Shown: positions 47,858 through 55,877, numbered from the stretch's first letter. The stretch: 64,000 nt of DNA from Calidifontibacter indicus (GCF_003386865.1 NZ_QTUA01000001.1:124001-188000); one strand, 5' to 3'. Numbers and translations: made by a program. The notes: generated from the letters alone by a model not told the origin.

Positions 47858-49507
47858 TCACCGGACGGCGTTTCGCGGGGGCTCGCCGACGGAGGCACGG
47901 CGCAGTCGCCACGCGCGTGTCGCCAGGTGGAGGTTGAGTTGTGTCTCGACGTCGTTGAGGTCGTGGCCCGAGATCTCGGTGATGCGGCTGATTCGGTAGC
48001 GCAGTGTGTTGCGGTGGATGGTGAGCGTCGTTGCCGTGTCGGCGTACTTGCCCCCGTGGTCAAGGTAGGCCGCCAGCGTGGGGACGAGCTCGGTGCCGTG
48101 GCGACGGTCGTAGATCAATAGGTCGCCGAGCCAGTCCCTGATGAGGCGCTCGACTTCCTCAGCGTTGCCGTCGAGGGCGAGCAGCCGATCTACTCCCAAG
48201 TCGGCGTAGGCGATGAAGCCATACGGACTGTGGGACTGCTGACGAGCCCTGAGAGCTCGTTGGGCTTGCTCATACGCACGTGGGATCTGTTCCGGCGAGT
48301 TGGCCGGCTCCCCCTTGGCGATCACACCGTTGGTGTCGCCGTAGGCGCGCGACAAGTCGTTGAACAAGCGGCCCATGTCGACACCTCGATGGGCGAGGGC
48401 GACGACCAGTCCCCGGTTCCAGACGACCAAGCAGGGCAGTCCCTGACGAGCCATGGCCATCCGGAGGTGATCGACGTCGCGGTCGTGCCCGCCGTGACCC
48501 CGCTCGGAGGACCACGCGCACACGATCAGGTCGTGCGGAACGCCAAGGTCGTGGCCCTGAGCGGAAGCCCGGTCCACGGCAACGGCGGCCGGGAGCCCTC
48601 CAAGAAGGTCGTCGAGGAGGTCTCGACTCAGTCGGTTCTCCAGTTCATTCATCGCTGCGGCCTTAGCCCTCAGCAGCCCCAGTGCGACGCCCGCGTACCG
48701 CAGAGCGAATGATGCGTCGCCTCGGTCTTTGTCCGGTGGTACCTCCAGTTCGATCGTGCCGAGTTCGGGGCGTCCGCCGATGACCTCCTCGAGCGAGGTT
48801 CGCTCGAGGACCGGTTGGTACCGGCCGGCAACCGTGATCCGGGTCGTCTCGTGCCCGAATCTGTCCCGCAGCACGACAGCGGAGCCTGTGAGCCGGCTGA
48901 GTGAGGTGGCCACGTCGAGCTCAGTCCCGGTCGTGGACAGTCGGGCGAACTCCTCAAGCACCCCCTCACGGTGCTGCAGCGCCGCGACGGTGCGCGCCAT
49001 CTCGTTATTGGCTGCATCGAGTTCGTGGGCGCGTCGGCGGTGGCGCTCGTGCACCTGCGCGTCCGCGAGCGCCGTCCCGAGGAGATCGCCCAACCGTTCG
49101 ATGACGAACATTTGTTCGGAGTCGGGCCGGGCGAAGCTGCGAAGGACCAGTTGGCCCGGGGCGCCGTTCACGACCGCCACAGCCGTCGTCGACGTCCAGG
49201 AGTCGCCGTTGTCCTGCACGAATACCCGTTCACCGGTTGAGGGGCTCGGTTCCGCCGGCTTCGTTGGCTCCCCGGGGGGCAGGGTGATCCACTCCCGGTC
49301 CCGCTGGAAGGTGACGTGAACCAACTGGCAGCCGGTCACCGACTCGACCTCACCGTTCAGGACGTTGATGACCTCGTCCACGTCGTGACGTTGCATCATC
49401 GCCATGGACATCACCAGCAGCCCCTCGAGGCCGGTGAGGGCACGCCGCAGATCCAGCTCACCGGTTGACACAACGGTTCCGGTTGTGGCGGGCTCGCAGA
49501 CGGTCAT
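47858..49507 (-). CDS. GAF/PucR-type transcriptional activator
   Basis: 549 residues. Helical leader, GAF-like sensor (about 55-170: TGCQLVHVTFQRDREWITLP, GAPGQLVLRSFARPDSEQMF), coiled coil (LDAANNEMARTVAALQHREG), CdaR-type GGDEF-like domain (about 280-420) and a PucR HTH at the C-terminus (TLAAYLDHGGKYADTATTLT, then IHRNTLRYRISRITEISG). Faces away from the formaldehyde-dehydrogenase operon, 329 bp apart, and is its likely regulator. Low-complexity-free and intact. Confidence 0.85.
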   Translation of the reverse strand: MTVCEPATTGTVVSTGELDLRRALTGLEGLLVMSMAMMQRHDVDEVINVLNGEVESVTGCQLVHVTFQRDREWITLPPGEPTKPAEPSPSTGERVFVQDNGDSWTSTTAVAVVNGAPGQLVLRSFARPDSEQMFVIERLGDLLGTALADAQVHERHRRRAHELDAANNEMARTVAALQHREGVLEEFARLSTTGTELDVATSLSRLTGSAVVLRDRFGHETTRITVAGRYQPVLERTSLEEVIGGRPELGTIELEVPPDKDRGDASFALRYAGVALGLLRAKAAAMNELENRLSRDLLDDLLGGLPAAVAVDRASAQGHDLGVPHDLIVCAWSSERGHGGHDRDVDHLRMAMARQGLPCLVVWNRGLVVALAHRGVDMGRLFNDLSRAYGDTNGVIAKGEPANSPEQIPRAYEQAQRALRARQQSHSPYGFIAYADLGVDRLLALDGNAEEVERLIRDWLGDLLIYDRRHGTELVPTLAAYLDHGGKYADTATTLTIHRNTLRYRISRITEISGHDLNDVETQLNLHLATRAWRLRRASVGEPPRNAVR

Positions 49508-49836
49508 CTCTTGATCCCTGGCCGGCCCGCCCGGGATCCCCCTGTTCCGTACTTACCCCACAGGTCGTCGCGCTGAGCCGCGACGCCTCGGTACATGCAG
49601 CACGGATGTATCCCGGGATCCAGTCCGAATCCGTGCGAGCTCATCGGTCCTCATCAACTCTCGGGGGCAGCGTCGCGCTCACCGTACCCCTCGCCCAGCA
49701 CACCCACCCGCGGGGAGTTGTGCACTCGACCCAAACCGTGCCCCGGGACTTTGGCCTGGTGCGCCCATGACTTCCCGGTGGTCGGCGACGAGTGTGGACA
49801 GGTCGGAGTCACCGACACAACGATTGGAGATTCGCC
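49508..49836. other. Gap between divergent regulator and dehydrogenase operon
   Basis: No complete gene seen in these 329 bases. It should hold promoters for both directions. On the minus strand around 49,716-49,770 a short stretch resembles the C-terminal coding sequence of the small protein at 47,013-47,348, probably a decayed copy. Confidence 0.5.
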
Positions 49837-50982
49837 ATGAAGGCTGTCGTCTATCAGGGACCCAAAGATGTCGCGGTCACGGACGTTCCGGACGCCGAGA
49901 TCGAACGGCCCACCGATGTGCTGGTCAAGATCACAACGACCAACATCTGCGGCTCGGACCTGCACATGTACGAGGGGCGCACCTCCTTCGAGAAGGGCCG
50001 GACGTTCGGCCACGAAAACATGGGAGAGGTGGTGGAGATCGGCAAGGGAGTAGAGAAGATCAAGGTGGGCGACCGGGTCGTGCTGCCCTTCAACATCTCG
50101 TGCGGGTTCTGCAAGAACTGCGAGCGCGGGCTCACGAACTACTGCCTGACAACGCAACCTGACCCGTCGGCCGCCGGTGCGGCCTACGGCTTCGCCGAAA
50201 TGGGCCCGTACGGCGGCGGGCAGGCAGAACTGCTCCGGGTGCCCTTCGGCGACCACAACGCGCTGCGCCTGGGTGAAGACGCGCAGGACAAGGAGAACGA
50301 CTACGTCATGCTCTCCGACATCTTCCCCACCGGCTACCACGCCACCGAGATGGCCGGCGTGATCCCGGGCGACAGCGTCGTGATCGCCGGGGCCGGCCCC
50401 GTGGGACTCATGGCCGCCCTGTCCGCGACGATCAAGGGCGCCGCAAAGGTGATGGTGGTCGATCGCCACCCTGACCGCCTCGCGCTGGCCGAGCAGATCG
50501 GAGCGATCGCCATCGACGACTCCAAGGTCGACCCCGTGCAGGCTGTGCTGGACGAGACCATGGGGCTCGGAGCCGACCGTGGCTGCGAGTGTGTCGGCTA
50601 CCAGGCCCACGACCCTGAGGGCAACGAAGACCCGGCTGCCACCTTGAACATGCTCATCAACTCGGTCCGGTTCACCGGCGGGATCGGCACCGTCGGCGTG
50701 TTCGTCCCCGAGGACCCGGGGGCCAAGAGCGAATTGGCCAAGCAGGGCAAGGCGGCCATCGACTTCGGCACCCACTGGTTCAAGGGACAGACCATGGGCA
50801 ACGGCCAGTGCCCGGTCAAGAGGTACAACCGCCGGCTGCGAGACCTCATCGCGGCTGACAAGGCGAAGCCGTCCTGGATCGTCTCCCACGAGATCTCCCT
50901 GGACCAGGCTGCCGACGCCTACAGGAACTTCGACTCCAGGTCCAAGGGTTGGACCAAGGTCGTCATCAAGCCCGGCATGTGA
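49837..50982 (+). CDS. Zinc-dependent dehydrogenase, glutathione-independent formaldehyde dehydrogenase type
   Basis: 381 residues. Catalytic zinc: TTNICGSDLHMYEGR (Cys, Asp) and GHENMGEVVEIG; structural zinc: CGFCKNCERGLTNYC, four cysteines intact. NAD motif VIAGAGPVGLMAALSATIKGA. The long C-terminal insert (GCECVGYQAHDPEGNEDPAA, then ATLNMLINSVRFTGGIGTVG) is typical of the FdhA/dismutating formaldehyde dehydrogenase group. Probably an aldehyde-detoxifying enzyme. First of a three-gene run with DJ-1 and ABM genes. Confidence 0.87.
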   Translation: MKAVVYQGPKDVAVTDVPDAEIERPTDVLVKITTTNICGSDLHMYEGRTSFEKGRTFGHENMGEVVEIGKGVEKIKVGDRVVLPFNISCGFCKNCERGLTNYCLTTQPDPSAAGAAYGFAEMGPYGGGQAELLRVPFGDHNALRLGEDAQDKENDYVMLSDIFPTGYHATEMAGVIPGDSVVIAGAGPVGLMAALSATIKGAAKVMVVDRHPDRLALAEQIGAIAIDDSKVDPVQAVLDETMGLGADRGCECVGYQAHDPEGNEDPAATLNMLINSVRFTGGIGTVGVFVPEDPGAKSELAKQGKAAIDFGTHWFKGQTMGNGQCPVKRYNRRLRDLIAADKAKPSWIVSHEISLDQAADAYRNFDSRSKGWTKVVIKPGM

Positions 50983-51003
50983 AACGGAAGAAGGCAAACT
51001 GAT

Positions 51004-51570
51004 ATGGCAGTAGATCTTCAGGGCAAGAGGGTCGCGATCCTCGCCGCCGACGGCGTCGAACGCGTTGAGCTCGAGCAACCCCGCGAAGTACTGGACCGCG
51101 CGGGCGCTCAGACCGAGGTCCTCTCGATCCACGACGGCGAGATCAAGGCCCGTGAGAACGACTTGGATGAAGCGGGCACATTCACCGTCGACGGGCTGGT
51201 CGCCGACGCCTCGGTGGGCGACTACGACGCCCTGCTGCTTCCCGGCGGCACGGTGAACCCCGACCAGCTCCGGGTCGACGAGGACGCCGTTTCCTTCGTC
51301 CGCGACTTCGTCGAGAGCGGCAAGCCAGTGGCGGCGATCTGTCACGGGCCGTGGACGTTGATCGAGGCCGGCGTGGCCGCGGGTCGCACCCTGACGTCGT
51401 ACCCGAGCATTCGCACCGACCTGCGCAACGCCGGAGCCGACGTCGTCGACCAGGACGTGGTGATCGACAAGAATCTCATCACCAGCCGCTCACCGGAGGA
51501 CCTGTCGGCGTTCTCCGAGGCGATCGTGTCCCAACTCGCAGGCACCACAAAGGAAGAGGAGAAGTCATGA
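51004..51570 (+). CDS. DJ-1/PfpI-family protein (YfkM/Gsp18-like)
   Basis: 188 residues. Blocks: RVAILAADGVERVELEQPRE, DLDEAGTFTVDGLVADASVG, YDALLLPGGTVNPDQLRVDE and the nucleophile elbow AAICHGPWTLIEAG with Cys and His. The family includes general-stress and deglycase proteins. 21 nt after the dehydrogenase and overlapping the ABM gene, which supports a reactive-carbonyl detoxification unit (inference). Confidence 0.88.
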   Translation: MAVDLQGKRVAILAADGVERVELEQPREVLDRAGAQTEVLSIHDGEIKARENDLDEAGTFTVDGLVADASVGDYDALLLPGGTVNPDQLRVDEDAVSFVRDFVESGKPVAAICHGPWTLIEAGVAAGRTLTSYPSIRTDLRNAGADVVDQDVVIDKNLITSRSPEDLSAFSEAIVSQLAGTTKEEEKS

Positions 51571-51869
51571 GTGTGACCAAGGGATTGCTGGTCAGGTTTG
51601 ACGCGTTGCCCGGCAAGGAGGACGACGTGAAGGAGTTCCTTGACAGCGGCCGTGCGCTTGTCGAGGACGAGCAGGCGACCACCGCGTGGTTCGCGATCCG
51701 CCTCGGGCCGACCTCGTTCGGGATCTTCGACGTGTTCCCCGACGACGCCGGACGTGACGCCCACCTGTCCGGCCCTGTTGCGGTAGCTCTCGGCGAGCAG
51801 ACCGGCACGTTGTTCTCCGAACCGACGATCGAGAAGCTCGACGTACTGGGCTCCAAACTCCCCGCCTGA
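51567..51869 (+). CDS. Antibiotic-biosynthesis-monooxygenase (ABM) fold protein
   Basis: 100 residues, start overlapping the DJ-1 stop (ATGA), with GAGGAGA upstream. Ferredoxin-like alpha/beta fold pattern: KGLLVRFDALPGKEDDVKEF, EQATTAWFAIRLGPTSFGIF, DVFPDDAGRDAHLSGPVAVA. ABM/Dabb-like small proteins act as heme or quinone oxygenases or have unknown roles. Third gene of the aldehyde-stress operon. Confidence 0.75.
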   Translation: MSVTKGLLVRFDALPGKEDDVKEFLDSGRALVEDEQATTAWFAIRLGPTSFGIFDVFPDDAGRDAHLSGPVAVALGEQTGTLFSEPTIEKLDVLGSKLPA

Positions 51870-51902
51870 CACCACAGACCGGGAGTACCGGCCCAGACAG
51901 GA

Positions 51903-51966
51903 GGGGTCGCTGCACGCGGTGACTTCGGGCTTACACAGCCCGCTGACGTCGTGGCAGCGGCCCCTT
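51903..51966 (+). terminator. Nested hairpin after ABM, before the FAD oxidase
   Basis: Outer arms 51903-51914 and 51955-51966 pair at 11 of 12 positions, and enclose a perfect inner hairpin of 6 bp (51927-51943). A CT-rich run follows the right arm. Most simply the terminator of the upstream operon; it could also be a structured leader of the next gene, whose ATG is 45 nt on. Confidence 0.55.
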
Positions 51967-52010
51967 CTTCTGCGGCCTATCGCAAATCACCAATAGATCG
52001 AGGAACCGCG

Positions 52011-53141
52011 ATGACAGGAACTGACGACGGCGTTGCCACGACGCGTTCACCCGAGGTAGCAGTGATCGGGGGCGGGATCGTCGGTCTGTCGACGGCGTAC
52101 GCGCTGCGAGAGCAGGGCGTGCCGGTGCGCTTGTACGAGGCTGGTCTGCCCGGGACGGGTCAGTCCGCAGGCGAGTCGCGGATCTTCCGGCATGCTCACG
52201 ACGACCCCCGACTCGTCACTTTCGCGCGCGAAAGCCGCGGCGTATGGGATGAGTGGGCCGAACACTTCGACGTCGAGCTGGTCTCATCAGACGGTGTCGT
52301 GGCGATCGGAGACAGCGCCCTGGCGCGGCTGCGCGTGCTGGATCAGGTCGGCGGCGTAGAAGCACGCGAGATCGACGCGGCCGAGGTCGCCCAACGGATG
52401 CCGCTGCTCGCTGGGTACTCGGGGCCGGCGGTGCTTGACGACTCGGGCGGCGCGATCCGCACCCGCGCCGCGATCACGGCACTCACGGGTGCCCTCGCAG
52501 ATGCGATCACCACTGGTGAGGTCATCTCGATCGATCCCCGCGCCGACGGGACGGTCGAGGTGCGCAGCGTCACCGACCGGGCTGTCCACTCCAAGGTGGT
52601 CGTGTGCGCCGGCCGCGAAACCGCCCGCCTGGCCCGCAGCGTCGGCCTGTCGCTGCCGGTTCGCCTTGCCGCACACGTCCGGCTGACCTTCGACGTGAAA
52701 GCCGCCGCCCCGGCACGAGTCGCGTGCCTGCAGGACAGCAGCGGCGTCTTCGGCGAAGTCGGCGTCTACGCGACGCCGCTACCGGGCAACAGCAGCTATT
52801 CGGTCGGACTCAGCGACACCGTCGGCGTCCGCGACGACGGAACTTTCATCGACCCGGCGGCGATTCGATCGCTGGACGAACGCGCACGCGAATACGTGAC
52901 ACGGGCGCTGCTCGGTCTCCACCCAGAGCCGCGCGACTTCCTTCACTGCTGGGTGACCGACCTCCCCTGGAGTGAGGACGGCGTGGCCGTGTGGGAGGCA
53001 GGCTCTGTCTTCTTTGTGGCCGGTCACAATCTGTTCAAGCAGGCACCGGCGCTGGGTCGCGCTCTTGCCCGGGCTGCGACCGGCGGCGGTCTCCGCGCCG
53101 AGCTCACGCCCGAAGCGCGCCTCGGCGAAGCCCAGGATTAA
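52011..53141 (+). CDS. FAD-dependent amine oxidase (sarcosine oxidase/DAO family)
   Basis: 376 residues; ATG with AGGAACCG upstream. N-terminal VAVIGGGIVGLSTAYALREQG and VRLYEAGLPGTGQSAGESRI, including the conserved region for covalent or tight FAD contact; C-terminal WEAGSVFFVAGHNLFKQAPALGRALA (split in reading). Sequence and length match monomeric sarcosine/N-methyl amino acid oxidases. The substrate is not clear. Demethylation would release formaldehyde, which would fit the formaldehyde dehydrogenase operon just upstream, an inference. Confidence 0.82.
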   Translation: MTGTDDGVATTRSPEVAVIGGGIVGLSTAYALREQGVPVRLYEAGLPGTGQSAGESRIFRHAHDDPRLVTFARESRGVWDEWAEHFDVELVSSDGVVAIGDSALARLRVLDQVGGVEAREIDAAEVAQRMPLLAGYSGPAVLDDSGGAIRTRAAITALTGALADAITTGEVISIDPRADGTVEVRSVTDRAVHSKVVVCAGRETARLARSVGLSLPVRLAAHVRLTFDVKAAAPARVACLQDSSGVFGEVGVYATPLPGNSSYSVGLSDTVGVRDDGTFIDPAAIRSLDERAREYVTRALLGLHPEPRDFLHCWVTDLPWSEDGVAVWEAGSVFFVAGHNLFKQAPALGRALARAATGGGLRAELTPEARLGEAQD

Positions 53142-53315
53142 CGGGTCTGCGGCGCGGCAGGCGGCGAGCACCTCCCGGCGTCCGGGCACTTCGGGGTCGG
53201 CACCTGCCAGGCCATGGTCGACGTGCGCCTCGGATCACGCTGCCCGAAGCGCCATCGACAAGCGTCTGAGATCTAGTGTTTTTGTTGTCCAGTCATCCAC
53301 CATGAGGAGTAGTCC

Positions 53316-53789
53316 ATGAACCTGACACAGATGCCGCTGCGCGTCACCACCGGCGCCTTCATCCTCAACTCCGGGGTCGGCAAGCTGAAGGTCGACGAGG
53401 GTACGGCCGCGTTTCTGCACAACGGCGCGAAGACCGCCTACCCCGGCGTCTTCGACTCGATGGACCCGAAGACGTTCTCAAAGGTGCTGTCCTACAGCGA
53501 AATTGGAGTCGGTGCGCTGCTTCTTGCTCCGATGGTCTCCCCTGTTGTCGCCGGCGCGGCGCTTACCGGCTTCGGCGCGAGTCTGGTTCGGATGTACCTC
53601 AAGACCCCTGGCATGACCCAGTCCGACGGCATCCGTCCGACCCAGGAAGGTACCGGCGTGGCGAAGGACGTCTGGCTCGTCGGTGCCGGCCTGACCTTGC
53701 TCACCCAGGGCCTGACCTCAGCGACCAAGGCGGGCGCCAAATCGGTCGGCCGCGGTGTTCGGCAGGTCACCCCGTTCGTCGAGAGCTGA
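53316..53789 (+). CDS. DoxX-like membrane protein
   Basis: 157 residues with three or four hydrophobic segments (LRVTTGAFILNSGVGKL, SEIGVGALLLAPMVSPVVAG, ALTGFGASLVRMYLKTPGM, VWLVGAGLTLLTQGLTS) and the FxSGxxKL-like start of DoxX proteins. ATG with GAGGAG upstream. Role unknown; DoxX relatives take part in redox or thiol stress complexes. Monocistronic. Confidence 0.7.
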   Translation: MNLTQMPLRVTTGAFILNSGVGKLKVDEGTAAFLHNGAKTAYPGVFDSMDPKTFSKVLSYSEIGVGALLLAPMVSPVVAGAALTGFGASLVRMYLKTPGMTQSDGIRPTQEGTGVAKDVWLVGAGLTLLTQGLTSATKAGAKSVGRGVRQVTPFVES

Positions 53790-53895
53790 CTCCCCCGGCG
53801 AACTCGGACGCCGCGCAAGGACGCTGAAAACGCGCATCGCGCAGTCGTAGTCTTCGCACAGGAAGTGCATAGACACCGTCGGCAGTCTCTTCTTC

Positions 53896-54156
53896 ATGAA
53901 CACCGCAGCCACCAACTCACTGTCCACCTCGAAGCGCGTCTGGCGCGGTGTTCTTGCCGCGACCTCCGTCGCACTCGTCGGGGCGTCGGTCATGCCGGCC
54001 GCCCAGGCCGAGGCAGCCGGGGTGAAGACGACCAACTACGCAGTCGTCTCCCCGGCGCCCGCCGTCTCGGCCGTCTCCCCCATCGACCTGCCACGCCGTG
54101 ACGGGAGGTCGATCAGCTACCGGGTCGGTAGCGACGGCACTTTGCGCGCCGTCTGA
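53896..54156 (+). CDS. Small secreted protein, unknown function
   Basis: 86 residues. Signal peptide (VWRGVLAATSVALVGASVMPA, AQAEA cleavage about residue 38) followed by a 48-residue mature part: VKTTNYAVVSPAPAVSAVSP, IDLPRRDGRSISYRVGSDGT. No cysteines and no family recognised. It faces the orphan response regulator tail-to-tail; its upstream DNA shares a CAGGAAGT element with that of the Rpf-like gene. Confidence 0.65.
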   Translation: MNTAATNSLSTSKRVWRGVLAATSVALVGASVMPAAQAEAAGVKTTNYAVVSPAPAVSAVSPIDLPRRDGRSISYRVGSDGTLRAV

Positions 54157-54212
54157 CCCATAGCCACCGGCCGATGCCGTCTTCTCCTTCGGCTCCGTCC
54201 GGTCATCGAAAA

Positions 54213-54244
54213 TCAGGCCCCTCCGCCCCAGCAGGCGGAGGGGC
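54213..54244. terminator. Bidirectional terminator
   Basis: GGCCCCTCCGCC pairs with GGCGGAGGGGCC over 12 bp around a 6-nt loop, between convergent genes. On the minus strand it is followed by GATTTTC, giving a short T-run typical of an intrinsic terminator. Confidence 0.85.
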
Positions 54245-54253
54245 CTTCGATGT

Positions 54254-54925
54254 TCAGCTCGCCCGCAGGCGATACCCGGCACCGCGGACGGTCTGCAGAT
54301 CGTCGCGCCCGAACGGACGGTCGATCTTGCGGCGCACATGACTGACGCCCTGGTCGACCACGTTCGAGCGGCCCAGATAGGCGATGTCCCAGACGCCGTC
54401 GAGCAGGAACTCGCGGGTGAGCAACCTGCCGGGGTGTCGCATGAACACCTCGAGCAGGTCGAATTCCCTTGGTGAGAGCTCGAGTTCGTGGTCGTCGCGC
54501 CAGGCCCGGCGCTCCTGCGGTTCGAGGCGGAGGGTGCCCACCTCGAGCGACGGACCGGCCCGCGGAGTTGCCCGTCGCACGATCGCCCGCAGCCGCGCAT
54601 CGAACTCACGGGCGCTCACCGGCGAACACAACAGGTCGTCGGCGCCGGCGTCGAGCACCCGCACGACGTCGGTGTCGTCGGCGGCCGCAACGAGCACCAC
54701 GACGGGGATGCGGTCGGGGTTGCCGCCGAGCTCGGCGACCTTGGCGAGGTCGTCGAGTCCGGGTCGATCGCAGCAGATAACGACCGCATCGATATTCCCG
54801 ATTCCGCTGTGCCACAGCGCAATCGACGACTCGGAAGTGCTGTCGACCTCGTAGCCGCGATTCTCCAGCGAGGCGTGCAGGCGCGGGCCGACGGCGCCGG
54901 ATCGGTCCAGGACGAGCAGTTTCAT
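54254..54925 (-). CDS. Orphan OmpR-type response regulator with degenerate receiver
   Basis: 223 residues. The C-terminal winged helix is intact (ELSPREFDLLEVFMRHPGRL, NVVDQGVSHVRRKIDRPFG, TVRGAGYRLRAS). The receiver has the right fold pattern but not the chemistry: the usual DLVLLDxMLPG reads DAVVICCDRPG, putting Cys at the phospho-acceptor position (residue 51), the switch Thr is Val (PVVVLVA) and the conserved Lys is Ser (LLCSPVS). Only one of the acidic-pocket residues remains (LD7). No kinase gene is adjacent. It probably acts without aspartyl phosphorylation. Divergent from the Rpf-like gene by 151 bp. Confidence 0.83.
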   Translation of the reverse strand: MKLLVLDRSGAVGPRLHASLENRGYEVDSTSESSIALWHSGIGNIDAVVICCDRPGLDDLAKVAELGGNPDRIPVVVLVAAADDTDVVRVLDAGADDLLCSPVSAREFDARLRAIVRRATPRAGPSLEVGTLRLEPQERRAWRDDHELELSPREFDLLEVFMRHPGRLLTREFLLDGVWDIAYLGRSNVVDQGVSHVRRKIDRPFGRDDLQTVRGAGYRLRAS

Positions 54926-55076
54926 GGCCGCGACGGTAGGAAGACGGACTGTCCGATCACTGTGGACGCCGTTGGTGCCACGTGTACACCCGCGCAGGAA
55001 GTCATCAGAGAACGGACATCTGCGCGAGTGCACCCTCGTCACCGTCCCCAGAACCTACGAGAGTAAGGACACCACC

Positions 55077-55850
55077 ATGAAGGACACCACGAAGCGGACG
55101 CTCCCCTGGCGCCGCGCCGCGATCGGCGGCACCGTCGGCCTCGCCCTGCTCGGCGTCGCCGCAGCGGCAGCGCCCGCCCAGGCGGCCACCGTGCCCGACG
55201 TGCTCGCGAAGATCCGCTACTGCGAGAGCGGCAACAACTACCAGGCCCAGAACCCCAGCAGCTCCGCGTCGGGCGCCTACCAGTTCCTCACCAGCACCTG
55301 GCAGTCGCTGTCGGCAAGCGCCGGCTACGCCACAGCGAAGTCGGCGCCCGCGTCGGTGCAGGACGCCGCGGCGATCGAGCTCTACAACGCGCAGGGCACC
55401 GCACCGTGGGCCGCGTCGCAGTCGTGCTGGGCGTCCCTCGGCGCGGTGTCGACCACGTCGACGGGCTCGACCGGCTCGGCCGGCTCGACCGGGTCGACCG
55501 GTTCGACCGGCTCGACCGGCTCGACCGGTTCGACCGGCTCGACGGGGTCGGCCACCGGCACCTCGACGAGCACGGGCACGACGACAGCCGGCACCACGTC
55601 GACGGGTTCATCCACCCCGTCGACCACTCGCGACGCCGACCGGACGCACGGCGCACCGGCACGCAGCAGTTCACGCCCGGCTCCGCTCACCGCCAAGAAG
55701 GTGAACACCGCTGCGGCGCAGGGAAACCGGGCCGATCACGACGGTGACGGCAAGCGCGACTGCGGCTTGAAGCCAGCCGGCAAGTCGGTCTCCACGGCGA
55801 GCGCGCGCAGCACTGCACACCCCTTCGCACACACCGTCGCGGCGCGCTGA
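55077..55850 (+). CDS. Rpf-like secreted transglycosylase
   Basis: 257 residues. Signal peptide to AQAA (about residue 37), then a c-type-lysozyme-like Rpf domain: KIRYCESGNNYQAQNPSSS, SGAYQFLTSTWQSL, AAIELYNAQGTAPWAAS and SQSCW. The catalytic Glu of CESG and paired cysteines are present. A Ser-Thr-Gly repeat tract follows (about 130-165), then RADHDGDGKRDCGLKP, an Asp-rich loop like calcium-binding excalibur/EF-hand motifs. It would cleave peptidoglycan to aid growth or resuscitation. Encoded next to the atypical response regulator. Confidence 0.85.
   Translation: MKDTTKRTLPWRRAAIGGTVGLALLGVAAAAAPAQAATVPDVLAKIRYCESGNNYQAQNPSSSASGAYQFLTSTWQSLSASAGYATAKSAPASVQDAAAIELYNAQGTAPWAASQSCWASLGAVSTTSTGSTGSAGSTGSTGSTGSTGSTGSTGSTGSATGTSTSTGTTTAGTTSTGSSTPSTTRDADRTHGAPARSSSRPAPLTAKKVNTAAAQGNRADHDGDGKRDCGLKPAGKSVSTASARSTAHPFAHTVAAR
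55456..55575 (+). repeat. Tandem Ser-Thr-Gly codon repeats in the Rpf-like gene
   Basis: About 9 near-identical 9-bp units (tcgaccggc-type, encoding Ser-Thr-Gly) lie in direct tandem, giving a flexible spacer between catalytic domain and C-terminal tail. Such a run is prone to copy-number change. Confidence 0.85.
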
Positions 55851-55877
55851 CCCCTTCCGCTGCGACCGAAAACGGCA

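Noticed and set aside
55456-55575. Tandem repeat as a CRISPR or regulatory array
   Set aside because: The 9-bp units are in frame and encode Ser-Thr-Gly; there are no spacers.
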